Shown: positions 1 to 5,869 of the stretch, piece after piece
How positions within the stretch are numbered: the first letter of the stretch is position 1
Layout of the letters: each line of letters starts with the position of its first letter
Source of the DNA: Candidatus Adlerbacteria bacterium RIFCSPHIGHO2_02_FULL_54_18
GTDB lineage: Bacteria > Patescibacteriota > Minisyncoccia > Phycocordibacterales > SBAW01
Reading direction: 5' to 3'
Assembly (NCBI GenBank): GCA_001775445.1
Contig: MEWV01000014.1
Coordinates: 1-12,585, forward strand
Length of the DNA: 12,585 bases
Notes under the pieces: generated by a model
What the model was told of the DNA's origin: nothing
The model's database searches: none
Seen by the model: only the letters and a program-made list of their open reading frames with translations
Program-made: the position numbers and the translations under genes

Positions 1-76
1 CAGTACGGCAAGCAACTTCGACGCGCCGTTTACTATGGCAGTACGGCAAGCAACTTCGACGCGCCGTTTACTATGG
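1..76. repeat. 38-bp perfect tandem duplication at the window edge
   Basis: Bases 1-38 are repeated exactly at 39-76; the unit begins CAGTACGGCAAGC and ends TTTACTATGG. Because 38 is not a multiple of three, the copies encode the same peptide (STASNFDAPFTM) in different frames. The second copy is in frame with the downstream protein and reads naturally into ARARGTT. The first copy, in that frame, gives an unlike peptide (QYGKQLRRAVYYG). Confidence 0.95.
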
Positions 77-1557
77 CTCGTGCGCGGGGCACCACCGACT
101 CACCCGGGGAAGTTGGGTATGGCGATGCGGTAGCGCCTCTTGGAGACATTGTCGGACGTTTTATTTTTGCGGCGTACAACAACGGCTCGTTCTCGCACTC
201 CGTGGCCGACTTCGGCGCGTGGGTGGATGCGGCGACCAGTACGAACGTTACCCCTGGCCGTCTTGTTTTTAGAACCTCCGGCGTCGCAAGCGACAGTCCG
301 ACCGAGCGTATGCGGATTGACAGCGCGGGCAATGTCGGCATAGGGACATCCTCTCCTGTCTCAACACTTTCGATACAAGGATCATTGTGCGTGCGCGACA
401 CGGGCTCCTGCGGCACGACGGCAGGCACTATATACGCCACCACCGCCGCTATCACCGACATCGACCTGGCAGAAAACTATCCAACCACCGATTCCACGCT
501 CGCGGCCGGAGAAATAGTGTCGCTTGAAGGCGTGCAGGGGCCATTCATCAAACGGGCGGTGCGCGGTGAGACCCCACTCGGCATCATCTCCACCAAGCCA
601 GGCCTTCTCCTTGGTAAAGAGGTGCAGGACGGCAAGCCGGTGGCGCTTAGCGGCCGCGTACCACTTTTTGTCAACAACGAAGGCGGCTCTATCCACATTG
701 GCGACTATATAATGCTCTCGACCGTTTCGGGTGTGGGCGCCCGCGCCACCACCTCGGCGCAGACGGTGGGTGTGGCGCTCGATGTGGCCGACTTTACGAC
801 CTCCTCAAGCGCAATAATAAATGTCTTTGTACAGCCGGAGTTTACGCTCATCGACACCGACAAAGCTGGTATCGCCGTCGTTGGGGAGATAGCATCCTCA
901 AGTGCCCAGTCGCTTAGTGCTACTGCCACCTCCTTTATGTCCGGGCTCTTTTCCCGCATTGCCGGCTGGCTTGGAAGTGCCGGCAACGGCATCGCCGACC
1001 TCTTTGCCACCACGGTGCACGCGGAGAACGTAGTGGCAAACAAAGTGACAGCGCAAACGCTCTGCCTCGACGACCTCTGCATCACTAAAACGCAACTGCA
1101 AGAGCTTTTGAACGGCCAGGCGACCGCGTCGGCGTCAAGCGCCGGCTCGAGCAGTACCTCAACAACCACTGGCGCGGAAGACATTGAGGCGCCGGTGATT
1201 ACCCTAAACGGCAATAACCCCGCCGCAGTTGATGTGGGGGTGAGTTATATCGACTTGGGCGCGAGCGTGGCCGATAACATCGACCAAAATCTCGGCTACA
1301 CGGTGGCGCTCGACGACGGCTCATCAACTGACCTCTCTCAACTCTCGCTCGATACAAGTGTCGCGGCAACACACTACCTTGTCTTTACGGCAGTAGATCA
1401 GGCGGGGAACATTGGCACCGCCACCCGCACTATCATCGTGGGCGACGGCGCACCGGAGGAAGAGCCAGCCGCGACCTCAACCCCTCCGGTCGCGGAGGAG
1501 CCAGCCACACAGGAGCCGGTCGCCGAGGAGCCAATCGCAACCTCAACCCAACCATAA
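1..1557 (+). CDS. Tail-fibre-like secreted/surface protein with DUF5011-type domain, 3' part
   Basis: The frame is open from the window edge to TAA at 1555-1557, so the true start lies upstream; the ATG at 73 is probably internal. Numbering from that ATG, residues 1-95 resemble phage-tail-fibre or adhesin repeats: an ARARGTT motif, then ERMRIDSAGNVGIGTSSP (79-95). Residues 128-255 look like an intramolecular-chaperone or peptidase-G2-like module (DIDLAENYP, SLEGVQGPFIKR), but I am unsure of the family. Residues 318-347 carry a Cys-containing segment (CLDDLCITK, Cys331 and Cys336). Residues 371-456 look like a DUF5011/Ig-like domain (APVITLNGNNPA, DLGASVADNID, VDQAGNIGTATRTI). The last 35 residues are a Pro/Glu/Thr-rich tail with PVAEEP repeated. 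Such architectures are common in CPR surface proteins. Export is inferred, since the N-terminus is missing. The first 38 bases are a frame-breaking duplicate, described separately. Confidence 0.75.
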   Translation, partial: QYGKQLRRAVYYGSTASNFDAPFTMARARGTTDSPGEVGYGDAVAPLGDIVGRFIFAAYNNGSFSHSVADFGAWVDAATSTNVTPGRLVFRTSGVASDSPTERMRIDSAGNVGIGTSSPVSTLSIQGSLCVRDTGSCGTTAGTIYATTAAITDIDLAENYPTTDSTLAAGEIVSLEGVQGPFIKRAVRGETPLGIISTKPGLLLGKEVQDGKPVALSGRVPLFVNNEGGSIHIGDYIMLSTVSGVGARATTSAQTVGVALDVADFTTSSSAIINVFVQPEFTLIDTDKAGIAVVGEIASSSAQSLSATATSFMSGLFSRIAGWLGSAGNGIADLFATTVHAENVVANKVTAQTLCLDDLCITKTQLQELLNGQATASASSAGSSSTSTTTGAEDIEAPVITLNGNNPAAVDVGVSYIDLGASVADNIDQNLGYTVALDDGSSTDLSQLSLDTSVAATHYLVFTAVDQAGNIGTATRTIIVGDGAPEEEPAATSTPPVAEEPATQEPVAEEPIATSTQP

Positions 1558-1560
1558 CCC

Positions 1561-1587
1561 AAAGTCAGACATCGGATGTCTGACTTT
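1561..1587. repeat. Left palindrome of RAYT cassette 1
   Basis: The arms AAAGTCAGACATC (1561-1573) and GATGTCTGACTTT (1575-1587) are perfect reverse complements of 13 bp around a single G at 1574. No T-run follows on either strand, so it does not look like an intrinsic terminator. The last two bases overlap the transposase stop codon (TAA on the minus strand, 1588-1586). Confidence 0.9.
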
Positions 1588-2230
1588 ACTCCAGAGATTC
1601 GCTCACTGGTGCAATAGTGGGTGAGGTTATAATTGAACCTATTTCACTTTCGTAGCGTTTTCGAGTGCCTATAATGTTTGCCAAAAACTCCCGCTCCGTT
1701 ATAGAAGGAAGATTTTTTTCTCCAAGATAATCTAGGTGGCTGCTCCAACGATATGTACGCAGATATGCAAGCGCTTTCGCTGTGTCTTTGACTCCGCCTC
1801 TGCGCCATTCCGGCATATAGTAGTCGAGAGGGTTTAAATGCACATAATATGGCAAGTACATAAAATGCGCGTTACGTTCAACAAGTTTCTTTTTGAACTT
1901 GCCCTGCCAAAGGGCTCCCGTGCGAGAGTATTTTTCGTTGAAATATTTTGCGTATCCCATGTTGAGCTTCTTCATAAAAAGAGAAATACCGCCTGGTTGT
2001 GTCTCTGATAGGAGAAGATGATAATGGTTTTTCATCAGGCAAAAAGCATAGATGCGTACTAAAATAACGCGCTTACCTGTTCCATCCTTTCGGTCTGGCA
2101 ATTTTGGATGTATAGCAGCTCGTTTGTCATTAAAAATAAACAGATCGTGTACAAAACGCGCGCGGTCAAAATCATCCATAATAATATTCCGCTTATCTAC
2201 ACCGCGATTGAGCACATGAAAAAATTCCAT
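1586..2230 (-). CDS. REP-associated tyrosine transposase (RAYT, Y1_Tnp family) 1
   Basis: This 214-residue protein belongs to the single-strand DNA transposases related to IS200/IS605 TnpA. These enzymes nick at hairpin-marked ends and attach DNA to a tyrosine. The opening MEFFHVLNRGVDKR is typical of RAYTs. The metal-binding HxH motif is H69-Y70-H71 in KNHYHLLL. The likely nucleophile is Tyr129 in YVHLNP, four residues before the conserved Asn-Pro. GALWQGKFK (105-113) is the usual region between them. A TATACT box lies 6 bases before the ATG. The C-terminal part (residues 140-214) is not diagnostic. All key motifs are intact, so it may be active. The related gene at 9506-10213 is clearly divergent from it, not a recent duplicate. 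Confidence 0.9.
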   Translation of the reverse strand: MEFFHVLNRGVDKRNIIMDDFDRARFVHDLFIFNDKRAAIHPKLPDRKDGTGKRVILVRIYAFCLMKNHYHLLLSETQPGGISLFMKKLNMGYAKYFNEKYSRTGALWQGKFKKKLVERNAHFMYLPYYVHLNPLDYYMPEWRRGGVKDTAKALAYLRTYRWSSHLDYLGEKNLPSITEREFLANIIGTRKRYESEIGSIITSPTIAPVSESLE

Positions 2231-2236
2231 TGATTA

Positions 2237-2242
2237 AGTATA
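2237..2242 (-). promoter_or_regulatory. -10 box of RAYT 1
   Basis: TATACT on the minus strand ends 6 bases before the ATG, so transcription would start at or next to the start codon (leaderless). The usual -35 position falls inside the right palindrome and has no TTGACA-like match. Confidence 0.5.
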
Positions 2243-2243
2243 A

Positions 2244-2278
2244 CCCCAAAGTCAGACATCCGATGTCTGACTTTGGGG
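2244..2278. repeat. Right palindrome of RAYT cassette 1
   Basis: The 17-bp perfect arms are CCCCAAAGTCAGACATC (2244-2260) and its reverse complement (2262-2278), around a single C at 2261. It is the mirror copy of the 1561-1587 palindrome, extended by four G:C pairs. It sits between the transposase start and gap. Confidence 0.9.
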
Positions 2279-2298
2279 ATGAAAAAAAAATTATGGGT

Positions 2299-2304
2299 TA
2301 GAAT
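2299..2304 (+). promoter_or_regulatory. -10 box of gap
   Basis: TAGAAT ends 7 bases before the gap ATG. An A-run (2282-2290) lies just upstream. The expected -35 position touches the end of the RAYT 1 palindrome and does not resemble TTGACA. A leaderless transcript is inferred. Confidence 0.5.
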
Positions 2305-2311
2305 ATAGAGA

Positions 2312-3337
2312 ATGGTACGGGTAGCTATAAACGGGTTTGGCAGGATAGGACGCTGTTTTTTGCGCTCCGCCTGGCATGATCCGGAAATAGAGATTGTTGC
2401 TATAAACGACCTCGGCGATGTAAAGAATCTCGCCTATCTTCTGCAGTACGACACCGTGTACGGGCGGTTTTCCGGACAGGTGTCTGCCGAGCAGGGCGAG
2501 CTGGTGGTGGGGGCCAAGCATATAAAGTTTTTGAGCGAGAAGGACCCGGCAAAACTCCCCTGGAAGGGCCTCGGGGTGGACATAGTTGTTGAGTCGACAG
2601 GACTCTTTACCGATTTTGAAAAGGCAAAGGTGCATCTCGACGCGGGCGCTCGCCGGGTAGTAATCTCCGCTCCGGCGCACGGCGAGCACGACACGGGCGA
2701 GCATCCTCTCGGAGCCACGGTGCTTGTGGGGATCAACGAGGAGCGGCTCGCCACATGCACTATAAGTTCCAACGCTTCCTGTACGACCAACGCCGCTTCG
2801 CCGGTTATACAGATTTTGCACGAGGCACTCGGTGTCGAGCTGGCGCTGCTCAATACGACGCACGCCTATACCGCCTCGCAGCGCATTGTTGACAGCCCCA
2901 ACACGAAGGACTTTCGCGAGGGGCGCGCGGGGGCGCAGAATATGATCCCATCCTCGACGGGCGCCGCAACAGCGGTTGCAAAGGCGATACCCGAACTCAA
3001 AAATAAGTTCGACGGCATAGCGGTACGCGTGCCGGTGGTTGCTGGATCGCTCGCGGATGTCACCTTTATTGCAGCGCGGCCGACCACTGTTGAGGAGGTT
3101 AATCAGCTGCTCGAAGCGGCGGCTCGAAGTGAGCGCTGGCAGGGCATTTTTACAACCTCACGCGACCCGCTGGTGTCTTCGGATATTGTGGGAGAGCCGT
3201 ACGGCTCTATAGCCGACTTGGCGCTCACGCGCGTTGTCGGAGGAAAACTGGTCAAAGTTATGGCGTGGTACGACAACGAAATGGGGTACGCGCATACCTT
3301 GCTGCGGCATGTAAAAGCATCAGGGAAGTATATTTAA
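2312..3337 (+). CDS. gap: Glyceraldehyde-3-phosphate dehydrogenase, type I
   Basis: This enzyme converts glyceraldehyde 3-phosphate, phosphate and NAD+ to 1,3-bisphosphoglycerate in the cytoplasm. The 341 residues cover the whole family. The Rossmann start is VAINGFGRIGR (4-14). INDLGD (31-36), with Asp33, suggests NAD rather than NADP preference. The catalytic Cys157 lies in SNASCTTN and the catalytic His184 in NTTHAYTASQ. The phosphate-binding segment SSTGAA is at 214-219, and the C-terminal WYDNEMGYAHTLLRHV is intact. The ATG start is supported by the standard N-terminus and by a TAGAAT box 7 bases upstream; there is no Shine-Dalgarno site. It opens a same-strand run of pentose-phosphate genes, and rpiB follows after 39 bases with its own -10 box. 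Confidence 0.97.
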   Translation: MVRVAINGFGRIGRCFLRSAWHDPEIEIVAINDLGDVKNLAYLLQYDTVYGRFSGQVSAEQGELVVGAKHIKFLSEKDPAKLPWKGLGVDIVVESTGLFTDFEKAKVHLDAGARRVVISAPAHGEHDTGEHPLGATVLVGINEERLATCTISSNASCTTNAASPVIQILHEALGVELALLNTTHAYTASQRIVDSPNTKDFREGRAGAQNMIPSSTGAATAVAKAIPELKNKFDGIAVRVPVVAGSLADVTFIAARPTTVEEVNQLLEAAARSERWQGIFTTSRDPLVSSDIVGEPYGSIADLALTRVVGGKLVKVMAWYDNEMGYAHTLLRHVKASGKYI

Positions 3338-3364
3338 AAAGTAAAAGACCCAGAAAGGGTGCGA

Positions 3365-3370
3365 TATAAT
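3365..3370 (+). promoter_or_regulatory. -10 box of rpiB
   Basis: A perfect TATAAT ends 6 bases before a GTG codon at 3377. This arrangement supports that GTG as the real, leaderless start and argues against the in-frame GTG at 3359, which would put the box inside the gene. Confidence 0.6.
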
Positions 3371-3376
3371 AGGAAA

Positions 3377-3817
3377 GTGAGGATTTACATGGCGTCTGAT
3401 CATGCGGGGTTTGAATTGAAGCGCGTTTTGGCGGAGTTTTTGCGCGCGCAGGGGAACGAAGTTGTTGACCTTGGACCAGAGGTGCTTAATTCCGGCGACG
3501 ATTATCCGGACTATATGATGCCTCTGGCACAGAGGGTGGTGGGAGAGGGGGGGAGCTTTGGTATAGCGATAGGCGGCTCGGGTGAGGGTGAGGCGATGGC
3601 AGCCAACCGAATCCAAGGCGCGCGCGCGGCGGAGTATTATGGAGGTGCGCTCGAGGTGGTCAAGATCTCGCGCGAGCACAACAATGCCAATATCCTCTCG
3701 CTCGGCGCGCGGTTTGTAGATGAGACACAGGCAAAAGAGGCGGCCGCGCTTTTTATTGCAACACCTTTTAGCGGCGAAGAGAGGCACGTGCGCCGCATAG
3801 CAAAACTCGACCAATGA
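3377..3817 (+). CDS. rpiB: Ribose-5-phosphate isomerase B
   Basis: RpiB interconverts ribose 5-phosphate and ribulose 5-phosphate in the non-oxidative pentose-phosphate pathway. From the GTG at 3377 the protein is 146 residues and begins MRIYMASDHAGFELK, matching the family's N-terminal SDHAGFELK signature (Asp8, His9). The catalytic loop reads GIAIGGSGEGEAMAANR. The E. coli-type cysteine position is Gly66. Glu72 lies where the Mycobacterium tuberculosis enzyme uses Glu75 as its base, so this is the glutamate type. REHNNANILSLGAR is also conserved. The stop overlaps the next gene by ATGA (3814-3817), implying translational coupling with the epimerase-like gene. No Shine-Dalgarno site is visible. 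Confidence 0.93.
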   Translation: MRIYMASDHAGFELKRVLAEFLRAQGNEVVDLGPEVLNSGDDYPDYMMPLAQRVVGEGGSFGIAIGGSGEGEAMAANRIQGARAAEYYGGALEVVKISREHNNANILSLGARFVDETQAKEAAALFIATPFSGEERHVRRIAKLDQ

Positions 3818-4446
3818 TAGAAATTATTCCTGCGGTATTGCCAAGGAGTATTGTAGAGTTGAGAGAAGGACTCTCCGTTCTCAAAGGAGTTTCTGCTTTA
3901 GTGCAAATAGACATCGTCGCGGATATTTTGGGTAGCGAGGAGGCCCTACCGATGTGGGAGGAGTTTGACTTTGAGTTTGATATTTTTTTAGATCATCCAG
4001 AAAGGATAGTCGAGCAGTGCGTAGCGCTCGGCGGCTCGCGCATCGTCGTGCACGCGGGCCACAGCGGAGCTCGGGAGGCGCTTGAGGCGCTCCAGCCGAG
4101 GCGCGACGGCGAGTATGCGGTGGCAACAGGCCTCGGACTCGCCGTCTTCGACACGCTTGACACGCTTGAGCCCTTTGCCGGTCTGTACGACTTTGTGCAG
4201 GTGATGGGCATTGTCAATGAGGGGAGGCAAGGGGAGCCCTTCGACGAGCACGCCGTCTCGCTTACCCGCGCACTGCGCGCGGCCTATCCGCAACTATTTA
4301 TACAAGTAGACGGCCATACGGCGGGGCACGAGCAGGTGCTCGCCGAGGCGGGGGCGAACCGCCTTATTGTGGGCTCAGCGATACTCGGTGCAGATGACCC
4401 GAAACGCGCATACGAGGAGGTATATACTAGAGCTAATGCTCACTGA
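3814..4446 (+). CDS. rpe: Divergent ribulose-phosphate 3-epimerase family protein
   Basis: A 210-residue TIM-barrel protein of the ribulose-phosphate 3-epimerase family, which interconverts ribulose 5-phosphate and xylulose 5-phosphate. Family traits are the IPAVL start, DHPE (60-63), VHAGHS (79-84), VDGH (165-168) and GSAIL near the end. By hand alignment both acid-base aspartates are kept (Asp33 and Asp166). The two metal-ligand histidines are replaced: the LHLDVMDG segment reads VQIDIVAD (Gln31), and the DMHMM position is DIFLD (Phe58). The flexible PGFGGQ loop is replaced by NEGRQGEPF (135-143). It overlaps rpiB by 4 bases and lies between rpiB and transketolase, which favours an epimerase role. 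With these changes, substrate and metal use are uncertain, and a related activity is possible. Confidence 0.75.
   Translation: MIEIIPAVLPRSIVELREGLSVLKGVSALVQIDIVADILGSEEALPMWEEFDFEFDIFLDHPERIVEQCVALGGSRIVVHAGHSGAREALEALQPRRDGEYAVATGLGLAVFDTLDTLEPFAGLYDFVQVMGIVNEGRQGEPFDEHAVSLTRALRAAYPQLFIQVDGHTAGHEQVLAEAGANRLIVGSAILGADDPKRAYEEVYTRANAH
4423..4428 (+). promoter_or_regulatory. -10 box of the transketolase N-half gene
   Basis: TATACT lies inside the 3' end of the epimerase-like gene and ends 7 bases before the ATG at 4436. It would allow leaderless transcription independent of the upstream operon. The GAGGAGG at 4414-4420 is too far (15 bases) to be a normal Shine-Dalgarno site. Confidence 0.45.
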
Positions 4447-5299
4447 CGCGACGATAAAAAATATTGAACTAAAAGCCGCGGCAATTCGCGAGACGATTGT
4501 AGAAATGCTAGTTGCGGCAGGCAGCGGCCACACCGCCGGGCCTTTGGGTATGGCCGATATTTTTGCGGCGTTCTACTTTTATATCCTCAAACACGATCCG
4601 CATAACCCGGCGTGGGAGGAGCGCGACCGGCTTATGCTCTCCAACGGACACATAACGCCGGTGCGCTACGCCGCGATGGCGCATGCGGGCTACTTTCCCG
4701 TTGCCGAGTGCCTCACTTTGCGTAAATTTGGCTCGCGACTCCAGGGCCATCCCGAGCGCGAAAAGCTCCCCGGTGTCGAGACAACCTCCGGTCCGCTGGG
4801 GAGCGGACTCGGACAGGCGGCTGGTTATGCCTACGGTGCACGGATGGACCACCCACCAAGGGGCGCATTTCGCGTTTATTGCCTAATGAGCGACGGCGAA
4901 CAAGACGCAGGCAATACGTGGGAGGCGGCGATGTGGTGCGGCGCCAACAAGCTCTCCAACCTCACTGCCGTCATCGACCGCAACAACATACAGATTAACG
5001 GGATGACCGAGGAGGTGATGCCGCTTGAGAACCTGCGGGCAAAGTATGAGGCCTTTGGCTGGCATGTGCTGGAGGTAGACGGCCACAATGTTTCCGCTTT
5101 TATATCGGTCATAGAGCAGGCAAAAGCAATATATGAAAAGCCGACACTCATTTTGGCGCACACTATCCCCGGCAAAGGAGTAAAAGAAATTGAGTTCGAT
5201 TACCACTGGCACGGCAAACCGCCGAACAAAGAGGAGGCGGTGCGTTTTCTTGCAGAACTTCGCACATTAAAGGGTAAAATTCGAAGCGAACACCAATAA
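4436..5299 (+). CDS. tkt: Transketolase, N-terminal (thiamine pyrophosphate-binding) subunit
   Basis: This is the N-terminal half of a split transketolase; with the C-half at 5870-6829 it should transfer two-carbon units between sugar phosphates. It has 287 residues from the ATG at 4436, chosen because MLTDATIKNIELKAAAIRET is where homology-like sequence begins and a TATACT box precedes it. GSGHTAGPLGMADI (29-42) is the typical start. LSNGH (68-72), TTSGPLGSGLGQA (117-129) and the TPP/metal motif SDGEQDAGNTWEA...DRNN (152-184) are present; the usual first Gly of GDGE is Ser. HTIPGKGV (242-249) closes the domain. It overlaps the preceding gene by 11 bases. Two-gene transketolases are known in many bacteria and archaea, but here the halves are separated by a pilin gene. 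Confidence 0.93.
   Translation: MLTDATIKNIELKAAAIRETIVEMLVAAGSGHTAGPLGMADIFAAFYFYILKHDPHNPAWEERDRLMLSNGHITPVRYAAMAHAGYFPVAECLTLRKFGSRLQGHPEREKLPGVETTSGPLGSGLGQAAGYAYGARMDHPPRGAFRVYCLMSDGEQDAGNTWEAAMWCGANKLSNLTAVIDRNNIQINGMTEEVMPLENLRAKYEAFGWHVLEVDGHNVSAFISVIEQAKAIYEKPTLILAHTIPGKGVKEIEFDYHWHGKPPNKEEAVRFLAELRTLKGKIRSEHQ
5250..5280 (+). promoter_or_regulatory. Possible promoter of the pilin gene
   Basis: TTGCAG (5250-5255) and TAAAAT (5275-5280) are 19 bases apart and end 20 bases before the pilin ATG. Both lie inside the transketolase N-half coding region. Spacing is loose and the match is modest, so this is only a candidate. Confidence 0.2.
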
Positions 5300-5300
5300 T

Positions 5301-5849
5301 ATGAAAAAAGGTTTTACTCTTATTGAGCTTTTGGTGGTTATCGGGATTATCGCCATCCTTGCGAGCGTTGTCACCATGTCCGCCCGATCCTCGCTCAGCA
5401 AGGCGCGCGATGTGCGGCGCGTAGAGGACATACAGGTGATAATGGGAGCGCTCGAGCTCTACAACTCTGCAACCGGCCACTATCCTATATCGACTGGGTG
5501 CGGCAGCTTTATTCCCTACTCATGGCCGGGTGGTAATTATTGCAACAGTTGGCATAATCCGGCGAACGGCTACTGGATATACGACAATGGCGTTAATGTC
5601 CTCTCTAAATATATACAAGGAGGTATGCCTCGCGACCCTCTGGAGAGCAGGCCGTTGACGTGGGATCCGCTCGGCGGCGGCGCGTATTACTACTTTAGCG
5701 ACAATGGCAAGGGATATTTTATGGTGTTCCAGCTCGAAAACTCTCCGAACCCACTCGAGTTGCAGGACGGCGTATATTATTGCGGCAGCAACTTCTACCA
5801 TTATGGAGACAACGCTAACGGCATTATTACCGTTGGTGCAAGTTGCTAG
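5301..5849 (+). CDS. Type IV pilin-like protein (class III signal peptide)
   Basis: The 182-residue protein starts MKKGFTLIELLVVIGIIAILASVV, the standard type IV pilin/pseudopilin leader. Prepilin peptidase would cut between Gly4 and Phe5, and Glu9 is the conserved +5 glutamate. A hydrophobic helix follows, then KARDVRRVEDIQVIMGALELYNSATGHYP, the usual start of the pilin head. The rest (about 60-182) is rich in Tyr, Asn, Gly and Trp with four cysteines (67, 81, 161, 182), which may form disulfides outside the cell. It would sit in the membrane before assembly into a pilus or secretion pseudopilus. It starts one base after the transketolase N-half stop and ends 20 bases before the C-half, so it is embedded in that operon; no assembly genes are in view. 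A relation to transketolase is not expected. Confidence 0.93.
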   Translation: MKKGFTLIELLVVIGIIAILASVVTMSARSSLSKARDVRRVEDIQVIMGALELYNSATGHYPISTGCGSFIPYSWPGGNYCNSWHNPANGYWIYDNGVNVLSKYIQGGMPRDPLESRPLTWDPLGGGAYYYFSDNGKGYFMVFQLENSPNPLELQDGVYYCGSNFYHYGDNANGIITVGASC

Positions 5850-5869
5850 CCACGGAAAAATAAAAAGAT

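Larger units (their letters stand above)
1558..2278 (-). mobile_element. RAYT cassette 1 (REP-associated Y1 transposase with mirrored palindromic ends)
   Basis: A minus-strand Y1/RAYT-family transposase gene is closely bounded on both sides by the same palindrome (1561-1587 and 2244-2278). The two palindromes are mirror copies: the single central base is G on the left and C on the right on the plus strand. The cassette starts one base after the stop codon of the surface protein and ends 33 bases before gap. Its base composition is clearly more AT-rich than its neighbours, consistent with transfer. The exact ends are uncertain by a few bases because no empty site is available. Confidence 0.75.

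Noticed and set aside
1561..1587. Palindrome as a terminator of the surface-protein gene
   Set aside because: No T-run follows on either strand, and its mirror copy at the other end of the transposase gene explains it better as an element end.
4367..4435. Earlier start for the transketolase N-half
   Set aside because: The added residues overlap the epimerase-like gene and are unlike transketolase; a -10 box lies between.
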